NCBI GenBank assembly: GCA_946615975.1
Contig: CAMOID010000004.1
Span: 1 to 50,722 of the forward strand
Origin: an uncultured Caryophanales bacterium
GTDB lineage: Bacteria > Bacillota_I > Bacilli_A > RF39 > UBA660
DNA: 50,722 bases
Direction: 5' to 3'
Shown here piece by piece: positions 25,838-34,272 of the stretch. Both the position numbers and the translations under genes were made by a program. Positions within the stretch are counted from its first letter, which is position 1. Each line of letters begins with the position of its first letter. The notes under the pieces were generated by a model. It ran no database searches and had not been told where the DNA came from. It saw nothing but the letters and a program-made list of their open reading frames with translations.

Positions 25838-28639
25838 TAATATTTTGTCTATTTCTTCATCAGTTAATGTTTCTTCAGATATATTATCTAATATAGATAA
25901 ATCTATATCATCTACATCATAATCTGAAGTAGATGTTTCAATTTCATCATATAATTCATCGAATGTTTTATCTATATATTTATCTTGTTCTTCATCTGTT
26001 CTTTCTTCAGGTTCAACATTAATATCATTTGTAACATTAACATCTGTTTTAATATCATTTGCATCAACATTAATGATATCATCTAAATCTTCAATAATAT
26101 TATCATATATTTGATCTTGATTAATATTTATATCTTCTGGATTAACTAATACTGTATCATCAATTTCATAGATATCATCATCTATAACTTTAATATCATT
26201 TGCTAAATTTACATAATCTTTTGTAACTGTTACATCATCTTTAAATGCATCATTTTTAGCATCTATTTTAAGTTTTAGATTTTCTAATTTTTTTCTATTC
26301 TTAGAATGAGTATCTATTGTCTTGATTTGTTTAGTAGAGATAACTATTTGATCTGATTTATCATTTATAATATCTTTTATTTTATCTCTTTCAGTTTTTT
26401 TCTTTTTTAATGATATATAAGTAGGTTCATTAGTTTCGTTTAAGAATTCTTTTAATGAATCTTTAGCTTTATCATATTCAGATTTCTTTTTCTTTTTCTT
26501 ATTTACTTTTTCATCAATACTATTTAATTCAAAAGCTTTAATTATTTCAGGTTTTAAATCTTTTTCAGTTTTTTCTTCTTTTATTTCTGTTTTTCTTTCT
26601 TCTACAACAGGTTGTTTTGTTTCAGTTACTGGAGTAGGAGTAACAGTTGGTGTAAGATTAACTGTTTTAATTTTTTGAGTTATATCATTTAATTCATCTG
26701 AAATAATATCTTTTTGTCTATTTAATTTTTCTTCTAATTCAGTATCTATTGCTTCTTTAGTAATATCTAATTCAGATTTAATTAATTTCTTAATATCTTC
26801 TTCATTGATTTCAGGAGCTTTAGTTACTACTTCTTTAGGAATAGATGATTCCATTTCTTGTTTAACTATCTTTTTAATTTCTTCTATATCTATTTCTTGA
26901 GAAGGAGTATTAGAAGTTATATTTCTATTTTTTAATTCTTCTTCAATTAATTTCTTTACTTCATCAGGAGAAAATTCATTGTTGATGATTATTCTTTCTG
27001 GTTTAATTTCTTGTGATGGAGTAGTGGATGTTTTAACTTCTTCTACATCATGTACTTGAACAGGTTCAGATTTAACTGCAATGCTTTCATCTTTAACTGA
27101 TTCTAAGTCTTCTTCTAAATCAATTGATCTAATTACTTCTTCAAATGATGTTTTACCTGCTAATACTTTTTCTAATCCATCTTGAAGCATTGTTTTAGCT
27201 CCATTTTCTGAGTAAACAGCTTTTCTTAGTTCTTCTTTAGAAGCACCACTTGAAATAGCTTCTCTTATTTCAGGATTAATTAATAATACTTCTTGTATAG
27301 CAATTCTTCCTTTATATCCGTGATTACATTCTTTACAACCTACAGGTTCTAATATTTCATTTACATCAATTCCTAATGCTGATTTGAATGTTTCTTTTTC
27401 AAATTCAGTTGTAGGTCTTTTCTTAGCACAGTGAGGACAAAGTCTTCTTGTAAGTTTTTGAGATACAATACCAGATAGAGAAGTACCTAATAAATATCTT
27501 TCTACATTCATATCTAAGAATCTTTCAATTGTAGATAAAGAGTTGTTAGTATGGATTGTAGATAATACTAAATGACCTGTTATAGAAGCTCTTACAGCGA
27601 TTTTAGCAGTGTCATCGTCTCTTATTTCACCAATCATGATTACGTCTGGATCTTGTCTTAAAATAGATCTTAAAACAGTAGAGAAGGTTAAACCAATGTC
27701 AGCTTGTGCTTGAACTTGATTTATACCTGGAATATTCATTTCAATAGGATCTTCTACTGTTACTAAGTTTCTACCTTCAACATTTAACTTTTGTAACATT
27801 GAATATACTGTAGTTGATTTACCTGTACCAGTGGCACCTGTAACTAATACAATACCATTTGGTAATGATAACATTTTATTTACTTTAGCTAAATTATCTT
27901 GTGAGAAATCTAGTGATTCAATACCTTTTGCAGACATTGAATAATCCATGATTCTTATAACTATCTTTTCACCCATGTTAGTAGGTAAGCAAGATACACG
28001 AAGATCTATAGTTTTATTATCTAATTCAGTACGTATAGCACCATCTTGTGGTGTTCTTGATTCAGTAATATTCATACCAGCAATAATTTTAATTCTAGTA
28101 ATCATATTTCTCTTAACGAATAGAGGAACTATAGTATAATCATATAATTCACCATCTATACGTATTCTTACTTTAATACCATCATCATTTGGATCAAAGT
28201 GAATATCTGATGCTCCACGATTAATAGCGTCTAATATAATAGAATTAACTATATCTGAAATAGCAACATTGTTATAATCGAATGTAACCATTCCTTCATA
28301 GTTTCCTTCTTGTACAATATTTTCAGTTTGAGGTAAAGCTACACCAGCAGCTACGTCTAATTGATTAGCGACAGCTGTTTGGTCAATAGTGTTTTCTTGT
28401 ACACTTGTTGGTACTAATGATTCATCTATTTGTTTTCCATTTTCATCAACATATTGAGTATTACCAATATAATTACCATTAGCATCAATTAGAGAAGGGT
28501 CTATTGGATTACCATTCTCATCAACATATTCAATTGTTTGATTGCCAATATAATTACCGTTTTCGTCAATTAGAGATGGATCTATTGGGTTACCAAATTC
28601 ATCAACATATTGTAGTTCTACATTTTCTTGATTATCCAT
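25826..28639 (-). CDS. GspE/PilB-type secretion or pilus assembly ATPase
   Basis: A 937-residue hexameric-type ATPase. Residues 11-78 are three imperfect 16-27 residue repeats (YVDENGNPIDPSLIDANGNY). The N2/ATPase core spans ~120-505: Walker A GATGTGKST (268-276), TVEDPIE, Walker B DVIMIGEIRD (332-341), His box STIHTN, and a zinc tetracysteine site (Cys401, 404, 435, 438). The usual N-terminal MshEN/GspE-N domain is missing. Instead ~430 residues of acidic, helix-prone, Lys-patterned sequence follow the core. It probably powers a type IV pilus or competence pseudopilus, and a pilin-like gene lies at 33600. ATG 28639 is preferred over a TTG two codons upstream. Confidence 0.88.
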   Translation of the reverse strand: MDNQENVELQYVDEFGNPIDPSLIDENGNYIGNQTIEYVDENGNPIDPSLIDANGNYIGNTQYVDENGKQIDESLVPTSVQENTIDQTAVANQLDVAAGVALPQTENIVQEGNYEGMVTFDYNNVAISDIVNSIILDAINRGASDIHFDPNDDGIKVRIRIDGELYDYTIVPLFVKRNMITRIKIIAGMNITESRTPQDGAIRTELDNKTIDLRVSCLPTNMGEKIVIRIMDYSMSAKGIESLDFSQDNLAKVNKMLSLPNGIVLVTGATGTGKSTTVYSMLQKLNVEGRNLVTVEDPIEMNIPGINQVQAQADIGLTFSTVLRSILRQDPDVIMIGEIRDDDTAKIAVRASITGHLVLSTIHTNNSLSTIERFLDMNVERYLLGTSLSGIVSQKLTRRLCPHCAKKRPTTEFEKETFKSALGIDVNEILEPVGCKECNHGYKGRIAIQEVLLINPEIREAISSGASKEELRKAVYSENGAKTMLQDGLEKVLAGKTSFEEVIRSIDLEEDLESVKDESIAVKSEPVQVHDVEEVKTSTTPSQEIKPERIIINNEFSPDEVKKLIEEELKNRNITSNTPSQEIDIEEIKKIVKQEMESSIPKEVVTKAPEINEEDIKKLIKSELDITKEAIDTELEEKLNRQKDIISDELNDITQKIKTVNLTPTVTPTPVTETKQPVVEERKTEIKEEKTEKDLKPEIIKAFELNSIDEKVNKKKKKKSEYDKAKDSLKEFLNETNEPTYISLKKKKTERDKIKDIINDKSDQIVISTKQIKTIDTHSKNRKKLENLKLKIDAKNDAFKDDVTVTKDYVNLANDIKVIDDDIYEIDDTVLVNPEDININQDQIYDNIIEDLDDIINVDANDIKTDVNVTNDINVEPEERTDEEQDKYIDKTFDELYDEIETSTSDYDVDDIDLSILDNISEETLTDEEIDKILDEE
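28406..28609 (-). repeat. Three imperfect coding repeats in the GspE-type gene
   Basis: Residues 11-37, 38-62 and 63-78 repeat the unit YVDENGNPIDPSLIDxNGNYIGN, the last copy partial. The DNA is also repetitive (units of about 75-81 bases), so copy number may vary between strains. Confidence 0.75.
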
Positions 28640-28673
28640 GTACAATCAACCCTATCTATTTTATTCCAATATA

Positions 28674-28702
28674 ATTATATAAAATATACAATTTAAAGTC
28701 AA
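28674..28702 (-). promoter_or_regulatory. Promoter of the GspE-type ATPase gene
   Basis: On the minus strand TTGACT (28702-28697) and TATAAT (28679-28674) are 17 bases apart. This gives the ATPase its own transcription start after the PBP terminator. Confidence 0.75.
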
Positions 28703-28714
28703 TGAATAGCAAAG

Positions 28715-28743
28715 AAAAAAGACTAGTTAAATTCTAGTCTTTT
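28715..28743 (-). terminator. Intrinsic terminator of recU–pbp1A
   Basis: Stem 28717-28726 with 28734-28743 (core GACTAG/CTAGTC), 7-base loop, and A-run on the + strand giving a U-tract. It touches the TAA stop of the PBP gene. Confidence 0.85.
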
Positions 28744-31700
28744 AGCATCCTGAAACTTGCTTATTTAAATAGCCTGTTTTACCAGCAAAGTAAACAGTTA
28801 TTTGCATTTTATAGCTTCCAGTACATTGTAAACTTGTTCTTGGTATTTCATTACCATCTAATATGAATTTAGTAGAAGTAATCTTAGCTCCATCAATAGA
28901 AGATACTGATTTACCGTTTATTGTTACATAGTCTTCTAATTTCATATTTTTTACATCACTTACTCTTAATCCACCTGTATATCCAACAGTAATATTACTT
29001 ATTGTTTGATCTCCAGAAGCTCCTGTATCACCAGAAGAATTTGGATTAATTGTACATTCTTTACCATTAGACATATTTGCTATGAAGTTTCTATAACTTG
29101 CTTTAACAATGAATCTAGTAGGTGTACTAAATTGTACGTTTGTTGTAAATGTTGTATTAGTAGTAAATCCTATTTCTTGAGCACCAGCAGATGTTACCAT
29201 ATATACTCTGTATCCGAAATCTCCAAATACTGAATTATTATAGTTAACTCTTTCTTGATAATATTTTTCAGCCCAAGGTTTATATGCTGATTTATCATTA
29301 CTGAAATAATCTCTTAAATATTGATCATTCTTTTGATCTGGAAGTGGAGCAGCATCCCAAGATAATGTTACGCTTGTAGCAGTACTTGTTGCTCTTAAAT
29401 TATTTATATCTCCTAATTTAGAGAATCTAGTAGAAGTTTCAGTTGGAACTGTTCCTTCTTTAAAATATGCTTGTTCTTTTAAATTATCAGGTGTGTAATC
29501 ACTTGCTAATTGAAGTGGTGAAGTACCTAATTCAACTGTTGCAGTTTTAACACTTGCAGGTTTATTAAATTTAGCATTTGCTGGATGAGCGATACTTGCT
29601 AATTGTTTACCAATACTATTACGAGCAGTACCACCTTCACTTGATAATAAGTAATGATCTGAATCAATTGATGGATATCCATACCATAATGCAACTACAG
29701 CTCCAGAAGAGTAGTTAACTTCCCAAGAGTCTCCGATTACATTACCTTTAATTCCTAATGCTTTAAGTGTAGCACTATCTACTGTAGAAGTACCTGTCTT
29801 AGCAGCAACTTCAGCACCATTAGCTTTACCTACATTAATAGTTCCACCAGTAACGGCATATCTTAATGCAACTGTAACTAAATATGCAGTTCCTTCATCC
29901 ATTACTTGTACTTTTTTAGGAGTGAATTCATATTCTTCTCCTGTATCTGAATAAACAACTTTAGTAAATGTATATGGTTCAATATATGTACCACCTCTTG
30001 CAAATGCACCATATGCTGATGCAGCTTCAACTGGAGATACACCTTCGAAACCACCAATTGAACATGTTTCTAATACACGTCCTTTTATATCTTGTGGAGT
30101 TTTCGCTGATAGGTTTTCACCTCTAACATCAGTTTCAGGTCTCCATCCTAAATTTGTAGCAAATTCTAGTTTTTGTTCATTTGTAGTTTGTTGGAAAGTA
30201 TATAGGGCAGGGATGTTTCTTGATCTTGCTAATGCAGCTTTTGCAGTAGTAACACCATCAAATTTATTATCCCAGTTTTTAATCTTTCCACCACCTGAAT
30301 AAGTATATTCATCATCTATTACTGTATTTGATGTAGACCATCCTAAATATTCAAATGCAGGACCATAATCTAATACTGGTTTAGCAGTTGAACCTGGGTG
30401 TCTATGAATATCAGTAGCATAATTATAACCACGTTCTATCTTATTTAAGTTTCTACCTGTTCCTATAGCAACAATAGCACCAGTTGGAACATCTTCAATA
30501 ACCATACCTAATTCAGAATATTCGTTCTTAAATTTGTATGTTTCATATATATTATTTAATGATTTTTGTTTTTCTGGATCTAGAGTAGTATATACAGTCA
30601 TAGATACTAAATCTGGATTATTACCAGTTTTATCTTTAACATCAGCAACAACTGTATCTATAAATCCAATATATTCAGATAAACCTGCATTTTTAATACC
30701 AACTAATAAATCTTTTATATTAACTGATTTAGCAGCTTCATATTCTTCCTCAGTAATATATCCATGTCTTAACATTAATCCTAATACTTGTTGACGTCTA
30801 TTTTCAGCTCTTTCAGGATATACATATGGGTTATATGCTGATGGAGCTTGGAACATACCAGCTATCATAGCAGCTTCAGCTAAGTTTAAGTCTGAAACAT
30901 CTTTACCAAAGTAAATCTTACTTGCTTGTTCAACACCATATGAACCAGCACCTAAGTTTGGAATATTTACATAGAATTCCATGATTTGTTCTTTTGTATA
31001 TTGTTTTTCAAATACGAATACTGATAAATAAATATCGGTAAACTTTCTTACAATACCAGCTATACCATGAGATTCAGTATTTGTAGCAGCGTTCTTTGAA
31101 ACTTGCATTGTTAAAGTAGAACCACCACCTGAATCTGAATGTCCAAGTAATTGTCCAAATGCAGCTTTAGTAAAACGAGCAATATCAACACCATTGTGTT
31201 GGAAGAATCTTGAATCTTCTGTAGCTATTATTGCATCTACTAATACTTCTGGAATTTCATCATATGTAACTTTTTCTCTGTTTTCAGATCCAAGTCTTGC
31301 AAATTCATTTCCATCTTTATCTAAAAGAATAGTTGAATTTGATTTATATAATCTCTTTTCATTGATTTCTGGTGCAGTAGCAATTACGTAAATACATAAA
31401 GCAACTAAGCATGAGAAACCAGCGATTAAACCTAACATTATAATAATTAATAATCTATCTTTCCAAGTACCATACTTGACTCTTTTTGCAAATCTTTTCA
31501 TATCGTATCCTATCACCTTAGCTCTATTAACAAAAAATGCAGGAATCCATAATAAGAAGGATGTATTTCTATATTTGATTTTCTTTATATCTGTATAATT
31601 ATCTGCATTAAGTAAATATTTATTTTTTTCTTTTTTAGATAATTTAGATAAATCAATATCATCTTCCTTAATTGATTCTTGTTTAACTTTTGTTTCTTTT

Positions 31701-32284
31701 TTCTTTTTATCTTTTTTATCCTTTTTATTCTTGGATTTTTTAGTAGACTTAATATCGTTTATTTTAGTCTTAACACTATTATACAATTTTATTGATAATT
31801 TTTTAATACCCTTTATTAGATTTAAGAATATTTTACATATAAATATACCTAATAATTTAAAGAAATTACCGATAGAAGAGAGTACTTTAACTGTTTTAAC
31901 TTTAACTTCTTCTTTATCTATTTTTATTTCTTTTGCTTTTTTTGCTTTATCTAATTTCTTTTTAGGTTTAGTACTAACTTTTTTATTAGTTGTCTTAGTT
32001 TTTTTAACCTCTTTTTTATCTTTAGTAGTTGTTTTCTTTGTTTCTTTTTTCTTTGTTTCTGTTTTTTTCTTTGTTGTTTTAGTAGTTTTTTTCTTAGCAG
32101 TACTTTTTTTAGTTGTAGTCTTTTTTACTTTTTCCTTTTTAATAGGAGGATCTGCATCTTCAAGTACTTTTATAACAACTTCTTCTTTAGGAGGTTTTAC
32201 TTTTTTTGTTTTTGTTGGTTTCTTTATAGCATTAATGGATCTTTTTATATCAGCAGATTTTATTTTTGTTGATTTTTTTACCAT
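28742..32284 (-). CDS. Class A penicillin-binding protein (PBP1A/PonA-type)
   Basis: A 1180-residue bifunctional peptidoglycan synthase. Residues 1-270 are a Lys/Thr-rich cytoplasmic tail with one hydrophobic or amphipathic patch (~136-158); a membrane helix follows at ~277-302. The GT51 transglycosylase (~320-500) has catalytic Glu356 in ATEDSRFF. The transpeptidase (~560-900) has SxxK Ser632-Lys635 (GSTAK), SRN at 688-690 and KTG at 829-831. A fibronectin type III-like domain (~958-1065) and a final β domain ending in Cys1180 follow. recU lies 15 bases upstream in the same operon, as in Bacillus recU–ponA. The basic tail is far longer than in ordinary PBP1A. Confidence 0.93.
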   Translation of the reverse strand: MVKKSTKIKSADIKRSINAIKKPTKTKKVKPPKEEVVIKVLEDADPPIKKEKVKKTTTKKSTAKKKTTKTTKKKTETKKKETKKTTTKDKKEVKKTKTTNKKVSTKPKKKLDKAKKAKEIKIDKEEVKVKTVKVLSSIGNFFKLLGIFICKIFLNLIKGIKKLSIKLYNSVKTKINDIKSTKKSKNKKDKKDKKKKETKVKQESIKEDDIDLSKLSKKEKNKYLLNADNYTDIKKIKYRNTSFLLWIPAFFVNRAKVIGYDMKRFAKRVKYGTWKDRLLIIIMLGLIAGFSCLVALCIYVIATAPEINEKRLYKSNSTILLDKDGNEFARLGSENREKVTYDEIPEVLVDAIIATEDSRFFQHNGVDIARFTKAAFGQLLGHSDSGGGSTLTMQVSKNAATNTESHGIAGIVRKFTDIYLSVFVFEKQYTKEQIMEFYVNIPNLGAGSYGVEQASKIYFGKDVSDLNLAEAAMIAGMFQAPSAYNPYVYPERAENRRQQVLGLMLRHGYITEEEYEAAKSVNIKDLLVGIKNAGLSEYIGFIDTVVADVKDKTGNNPDLVSMTVYTTLDPEKQKSLNNIYETYKFKNEYSELGMVIEDVPTGAIVAIGTGRNLNKIERGYNYATDIHRHPGSTAKPVLDYGPAFEYLGWSTSNTVIDDEYTYSGGGKIKNWDNKFDGVTTAKAALARSRNIPALYTFQQTTNEQKLEFATNLGWRPETDVRGENLSAKTPQDIKGRVLETCSIGGFEGVSPVEAASAYGAFARGGTYIEPYTFTKVVYSDTGEEYEFTPKKVQVMDEGTAYLVTVALRYAVTGGTINVGKANGAEVAAKTGTSTVDSATLKALGIKGNVIGDSWEVNYSSGAVVALWYGYPSIDSDHYLLSSEGGTARNSIGKQLASIAHPANAKFNKPASVKTATVELGTSPLQLASDYTPDNLKEQAYFKEGTVPTETSTRFSKLGDINNLRATSTATSVTLSWDAAPLPDQKNDQYLRDYFSNDKSAYKPWAEKYYQERVNYNNSVFGDFGYRVYMVTSAGAQEIGFTTNTTFTTNVQFSTPTRFIVKASYRNFIANMSNGKECTINPNSSGDTGASGDQTISNITVGYTGGLRVSDVKNMKLEDYVTINGKSVSSIDGAKITSTKFILDGNEIPRTSLQCTGSYKMQITVYFAGKTGYLNKQVSGC

Positions 32285-32299
32285 ATATAATTTACCTCC

Positions 32300-32854
32300 T
32301 TAAAAATGTTTTTTATCTAATGCTTTAATATAATCTAGTCTTGGTTTTATTTTAGTTTCTATTTCAATTCCTTTTTCTTCTATATAAGAATATGGAATAG
32401 ATTGTCTATCATTATTTTCTTTAAAATCTATAATATCTTTACCATCTAAGTAATAGTATTTATTATTTATAGATATTATTAAGAATGTTATACCTCCATG
32501 ATTTAATACATTTTTCATATGCTCATATTGATGATCATGTAGGTTACTAAGTGGAAATGATGTTTTTGATTTTGTTACTTTAGCATCAAAATCAACATAT
32601 TTACCTTTATAAAGACCATTGTAATCTAATGTAGATGGTTCTTTAAAGTATGCTTTAGTTATAACTCTTCCATGAGAATCAAATGAAGCATCTACTATAG
32701 TAATAGGAGTAGGCTTCTTATATATTACTGCAATATCTTCTTGTAAGTAGTATTCATTAGATAGATTTATTAGTTCTTCTAAATCCATACCACGGTTAGA
32801 ATAATTAACAGTTTTTTTATAACTTGATTTTGCTTTTCCTGGATAATTAATCAT
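32300..32854 (-). CDS. recU: Holliday junction resolvase RecU
   Basis: A 184-residue PD-(D/E)XK nuclease that resolves Holliday junctions. Family blocks: YSNRGMDLEE (18-27), YKKPTPITIVD, the active-site block DYNGLYKGKYVDFDAK (77-92) with Asp77, Asp90 and Lys92, and FPLSNLHDHQ. Where Bacillus RecU has Glu (DFEAK), this protein has Asp90 (DFDAK), which is tolerated in the nuclease superfamily. I chose the ATG at 32854 (MINYPGKAKSS) because GGTGG lies 5 bases upstream and homologues start there; an in-frame ATG at 32869 is possible. It is the first gene of the recU–PBP operon. Confidence 0.92.
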   Translation of the reverse strand: MINYPGKAKSSYKKTVNYSNRGMDLEELINLSNEYYLQEDIAVIYKKPTPITIVDASFDSHGRVITKAYFKEPSTLDYNGLYKGKYVDFDAKVTKSKTSFPLSNLHDHQYEHMKNVLNHGGITFLIISINNKYYYLDGKDIIDFKENNDRQSIPYSYIEEKGIEIETKIKPRLDYIKALDKKHF

Positions 32855-32904
32855 ATTTTCCACCAACATATATTATATATAAAAAAATACCTTTTTTCTA
32901 GTGT

Positions 32905-32933
32905 TTGCAATTAGTTTTAAAAAATATTATAAT
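32905..32933 (+). promoter_or_regulatory. Promoter of engB
   Basis: TTGCAA (32905-32910) and TATAAT (32928-32933) are 17 bases apart, 25 bases before the ATG. The region is shared with divergent recU, which has a TATAAT at 32877-32872 on the minus strand. Confidence 0.7.
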
Positions 32934-32957
32934 TAATTTATCGAAAGGGGCTAAATT

Positions 32958-33557
32958 ATGAAAATTGAAAGCTCAAATCTAGAAACTATTGCTGTTAGAA
33001 CTAGTCAATATCCAACAGATGGTAAAAAAGAATATATGTTATGTGGTAGATCTAATGTAGGTAAATCTTCATTTATTAATACTATATTAGGTAGAAAAAA
33101 TTATGCACATACATCTGCTAAACCTGGTAAAACTCAAACTATGAATTTCTATTTAATAAATGATGAATTTTATTTAGTAGATGTTCCAGGATATGGATAT
33201 GCTGATGTTTCTAAAGAAAAACAAAGAAAATTTGGATTTATGATTGAAGAATATATTAAAGATAGAAAGAATCTTCAATGTGTATTCTTAATTGTAGATT
33301 TTAGACATAAACCAAATGAAAATGATGTTTTAATGTATAATTTCTTAAAATATTATGAAATTCCTACAGTAATAATTGCTAATAAATTAGATAAAGTAAA
33401 AGCAAGTTCTAAAGAAAAGAATTTAAAAATATTAAAAGAAACATTAAAACTATTAGATACTGATCAAGTTGTATTATTTTCTTCAGTTACTAAGAAAGGT
33501 AGAGAAGAGGTATATAACATATTGTCAAGTTATCAAGGAGATAATGAAAAGGAGTAA
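32958..33557 (+). CDS. ysxC: Ribosome biogenesis GTPase YsxC/EngB
   Basis: A 199-residue GTPase needed for 50S subunit assembly. G1 is GRSNVGKSS (about 27-35), G2 includes the Thr of KPGKTQT, G3 is DVPGYG, and G4 is NKLDK. Length is typical. It is transcribed away from recU and ends at a terminator that overlaps its last codons. Confidence 0.95.
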   Translation: MKIESSNLETIAVRTSQYPTDGKKEYMLCGRSNVGKSSFINTILGRKNYAHTSAKPGKTQTMNFYLINDEFYLVDVPGYGYADVSKEKQRKFGFMIEEYIKDRKNLQCVFLIVDFRHKPNENDVLMYNFLKYYEIPTVIIANKLDKVKASSKEKNLKILKETLKLLDTDQVVLFSSVTKKGREEVYNILSSYQGDNEKE

Positions 33558-33572
33558 AATACTCCTTTTTTT
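33547..33572 (+). terminator. Intrinsic terminator of engB
   Basis: Stem AAAGGAGTA/TACTCCTTT (33548-33556, 33560-33568), loop AAA, T7. The stop codon TAA overlaps the stem-loop. Confidence 0.88.
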
Positions 33573-33573
33573 A

Positions 33574-33582
33574 TGTTATAAT
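33574..33582 (+). promoter_or_regulatory. Extended -10 promoter TGTTATAAT
   Basis: It begins one base after the U-tract, as at 9846 and 11157. Confidence 0.77.
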
Positions 33583-33599
33583 TACAATAGGTGAATTAT

Positions 33600-34217
33600 A
33601 TGAATAATAAGGGTTTTACATTAGTAGAATTGCTAACTGTTATAGTTATAATTGGATTATTAATTGCTATAACTATACCAGCTACATCTAAGATAATTAA
33701 AGCATCTAAAGAAAAAGCTTACACTACTAAAATTGAATTTATAGAAAGTGAAGCTGCTTTATATGGTGAAACAAATTTGGATTATTTAAGAAAAGGTATG
33801 GACTTTGATACTGGTAAAACTAGTTTATGTGAATTTAGTGATAGTGAACGTCCTGTAGTTAACTATATTTCTAATTTAGATTATTCAGATAATATTCTAG
33901 ATGGTAGAACTAATACTTATTTATGTATAAAAATCAAAGTTAAAGATTTAGCTATAAATAAATATATTAATTATGATAAAGAAGATTTCTGTAGTAATAA
34001 TGCTAATTGTAATTCATCTAATGAAAATTCATATAATAATCAAGTTATAAATAATATGACAGAAGATATAATAAATGAATGTAATGTATATATTTATTAT
34101 AAGAATAATAGAGGATATGCTTACTTTGATAAAAAGAACTGTGATACTGTAGCATCAGATCCAAATCAAGCTAGTATTACTGGAAATTCATATAAAAGTA
34201 TAGTATGGTCTAAATAA
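33600..34217 (+). CDS. Type IV pilin-like (prepilin) protein
   Basis: A 205-residue protein with a class III signal: a short leader MNNKG followed by FTLVELLTVIVIIGLLI, with Glu at position +5 of the mature protein and Gly at -1, as a prepilin peptidase would require. After the hydrophobic helix (6-25) comes a pilin-like globular region with several cysteines (CEF, LCIK, FCSNNANCNS). The ATG at 33600 follows GGTGAA; the GTG at 33591 lies inside that site. Likely a subunit of the pilus powered by the GspE-type ATPase; no prepilin peptidase or platform protein is in the window. Confidence 0.88.
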   Translation: MNNKGFTLVELLTVIVIIGLLIAITIPATSKIIKASKEKAYTTKIEFIESEAALYGETNLDYLRKGMDFDTGKTSLCEFSDSERPVVNYISNLDYSDNILDGRTNTYLCIKIKVKDLAINKYINYDKEDFCSNNANCNSSNENSYNNQVINNMTEDIINECNVYIYYKNNRGYAYFDKKNCDTVASDPNQASITGNSYKSIVWSK

Positions 34218-34236
34218 TTGCTATTTAGACCTTTTT
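34207..34236 (+). terminator. Intrinsic terminator of the pilin gene
   Basis: Perfect 10-bp stem GGTCTAAATA/TATTTAGACC (34207-34216, 34222-34231), loop ATTGC, T5. The 5' arm is the last codons of the gene. Confidence 0.88.
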
Positions 34237-34237
34237 A

Positions 34238-34246
34238 TGTTAGTAT
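34238..34246 (+). promoter_or_regulatory. Candidate extended -10 promoter of der
   Basis: TGTTAGTAT occupies the position held by TGTTATAAT elsewhere, one base after the U-tract and 26 bases before the der ATG. Confidence 0.4.
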
Positions 34247-34272
34247 ATTAAGGCGTTTAAGGAGGGATTAAT

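Noticed and set aside
28406..28609. CRISPR-like array
   Set aside because: The repeats are in frame, code for protein, and have no unique spacers.
31731..32303. Long + strand open frame opposite the PBP N-terminus
   Set aside because: It is the mirror of the Lys-rich tail (AAA/AAG codons read as Phe/Leu/Ser on the other strand), has no ribosome binding site and lies inside a confirmed gene.
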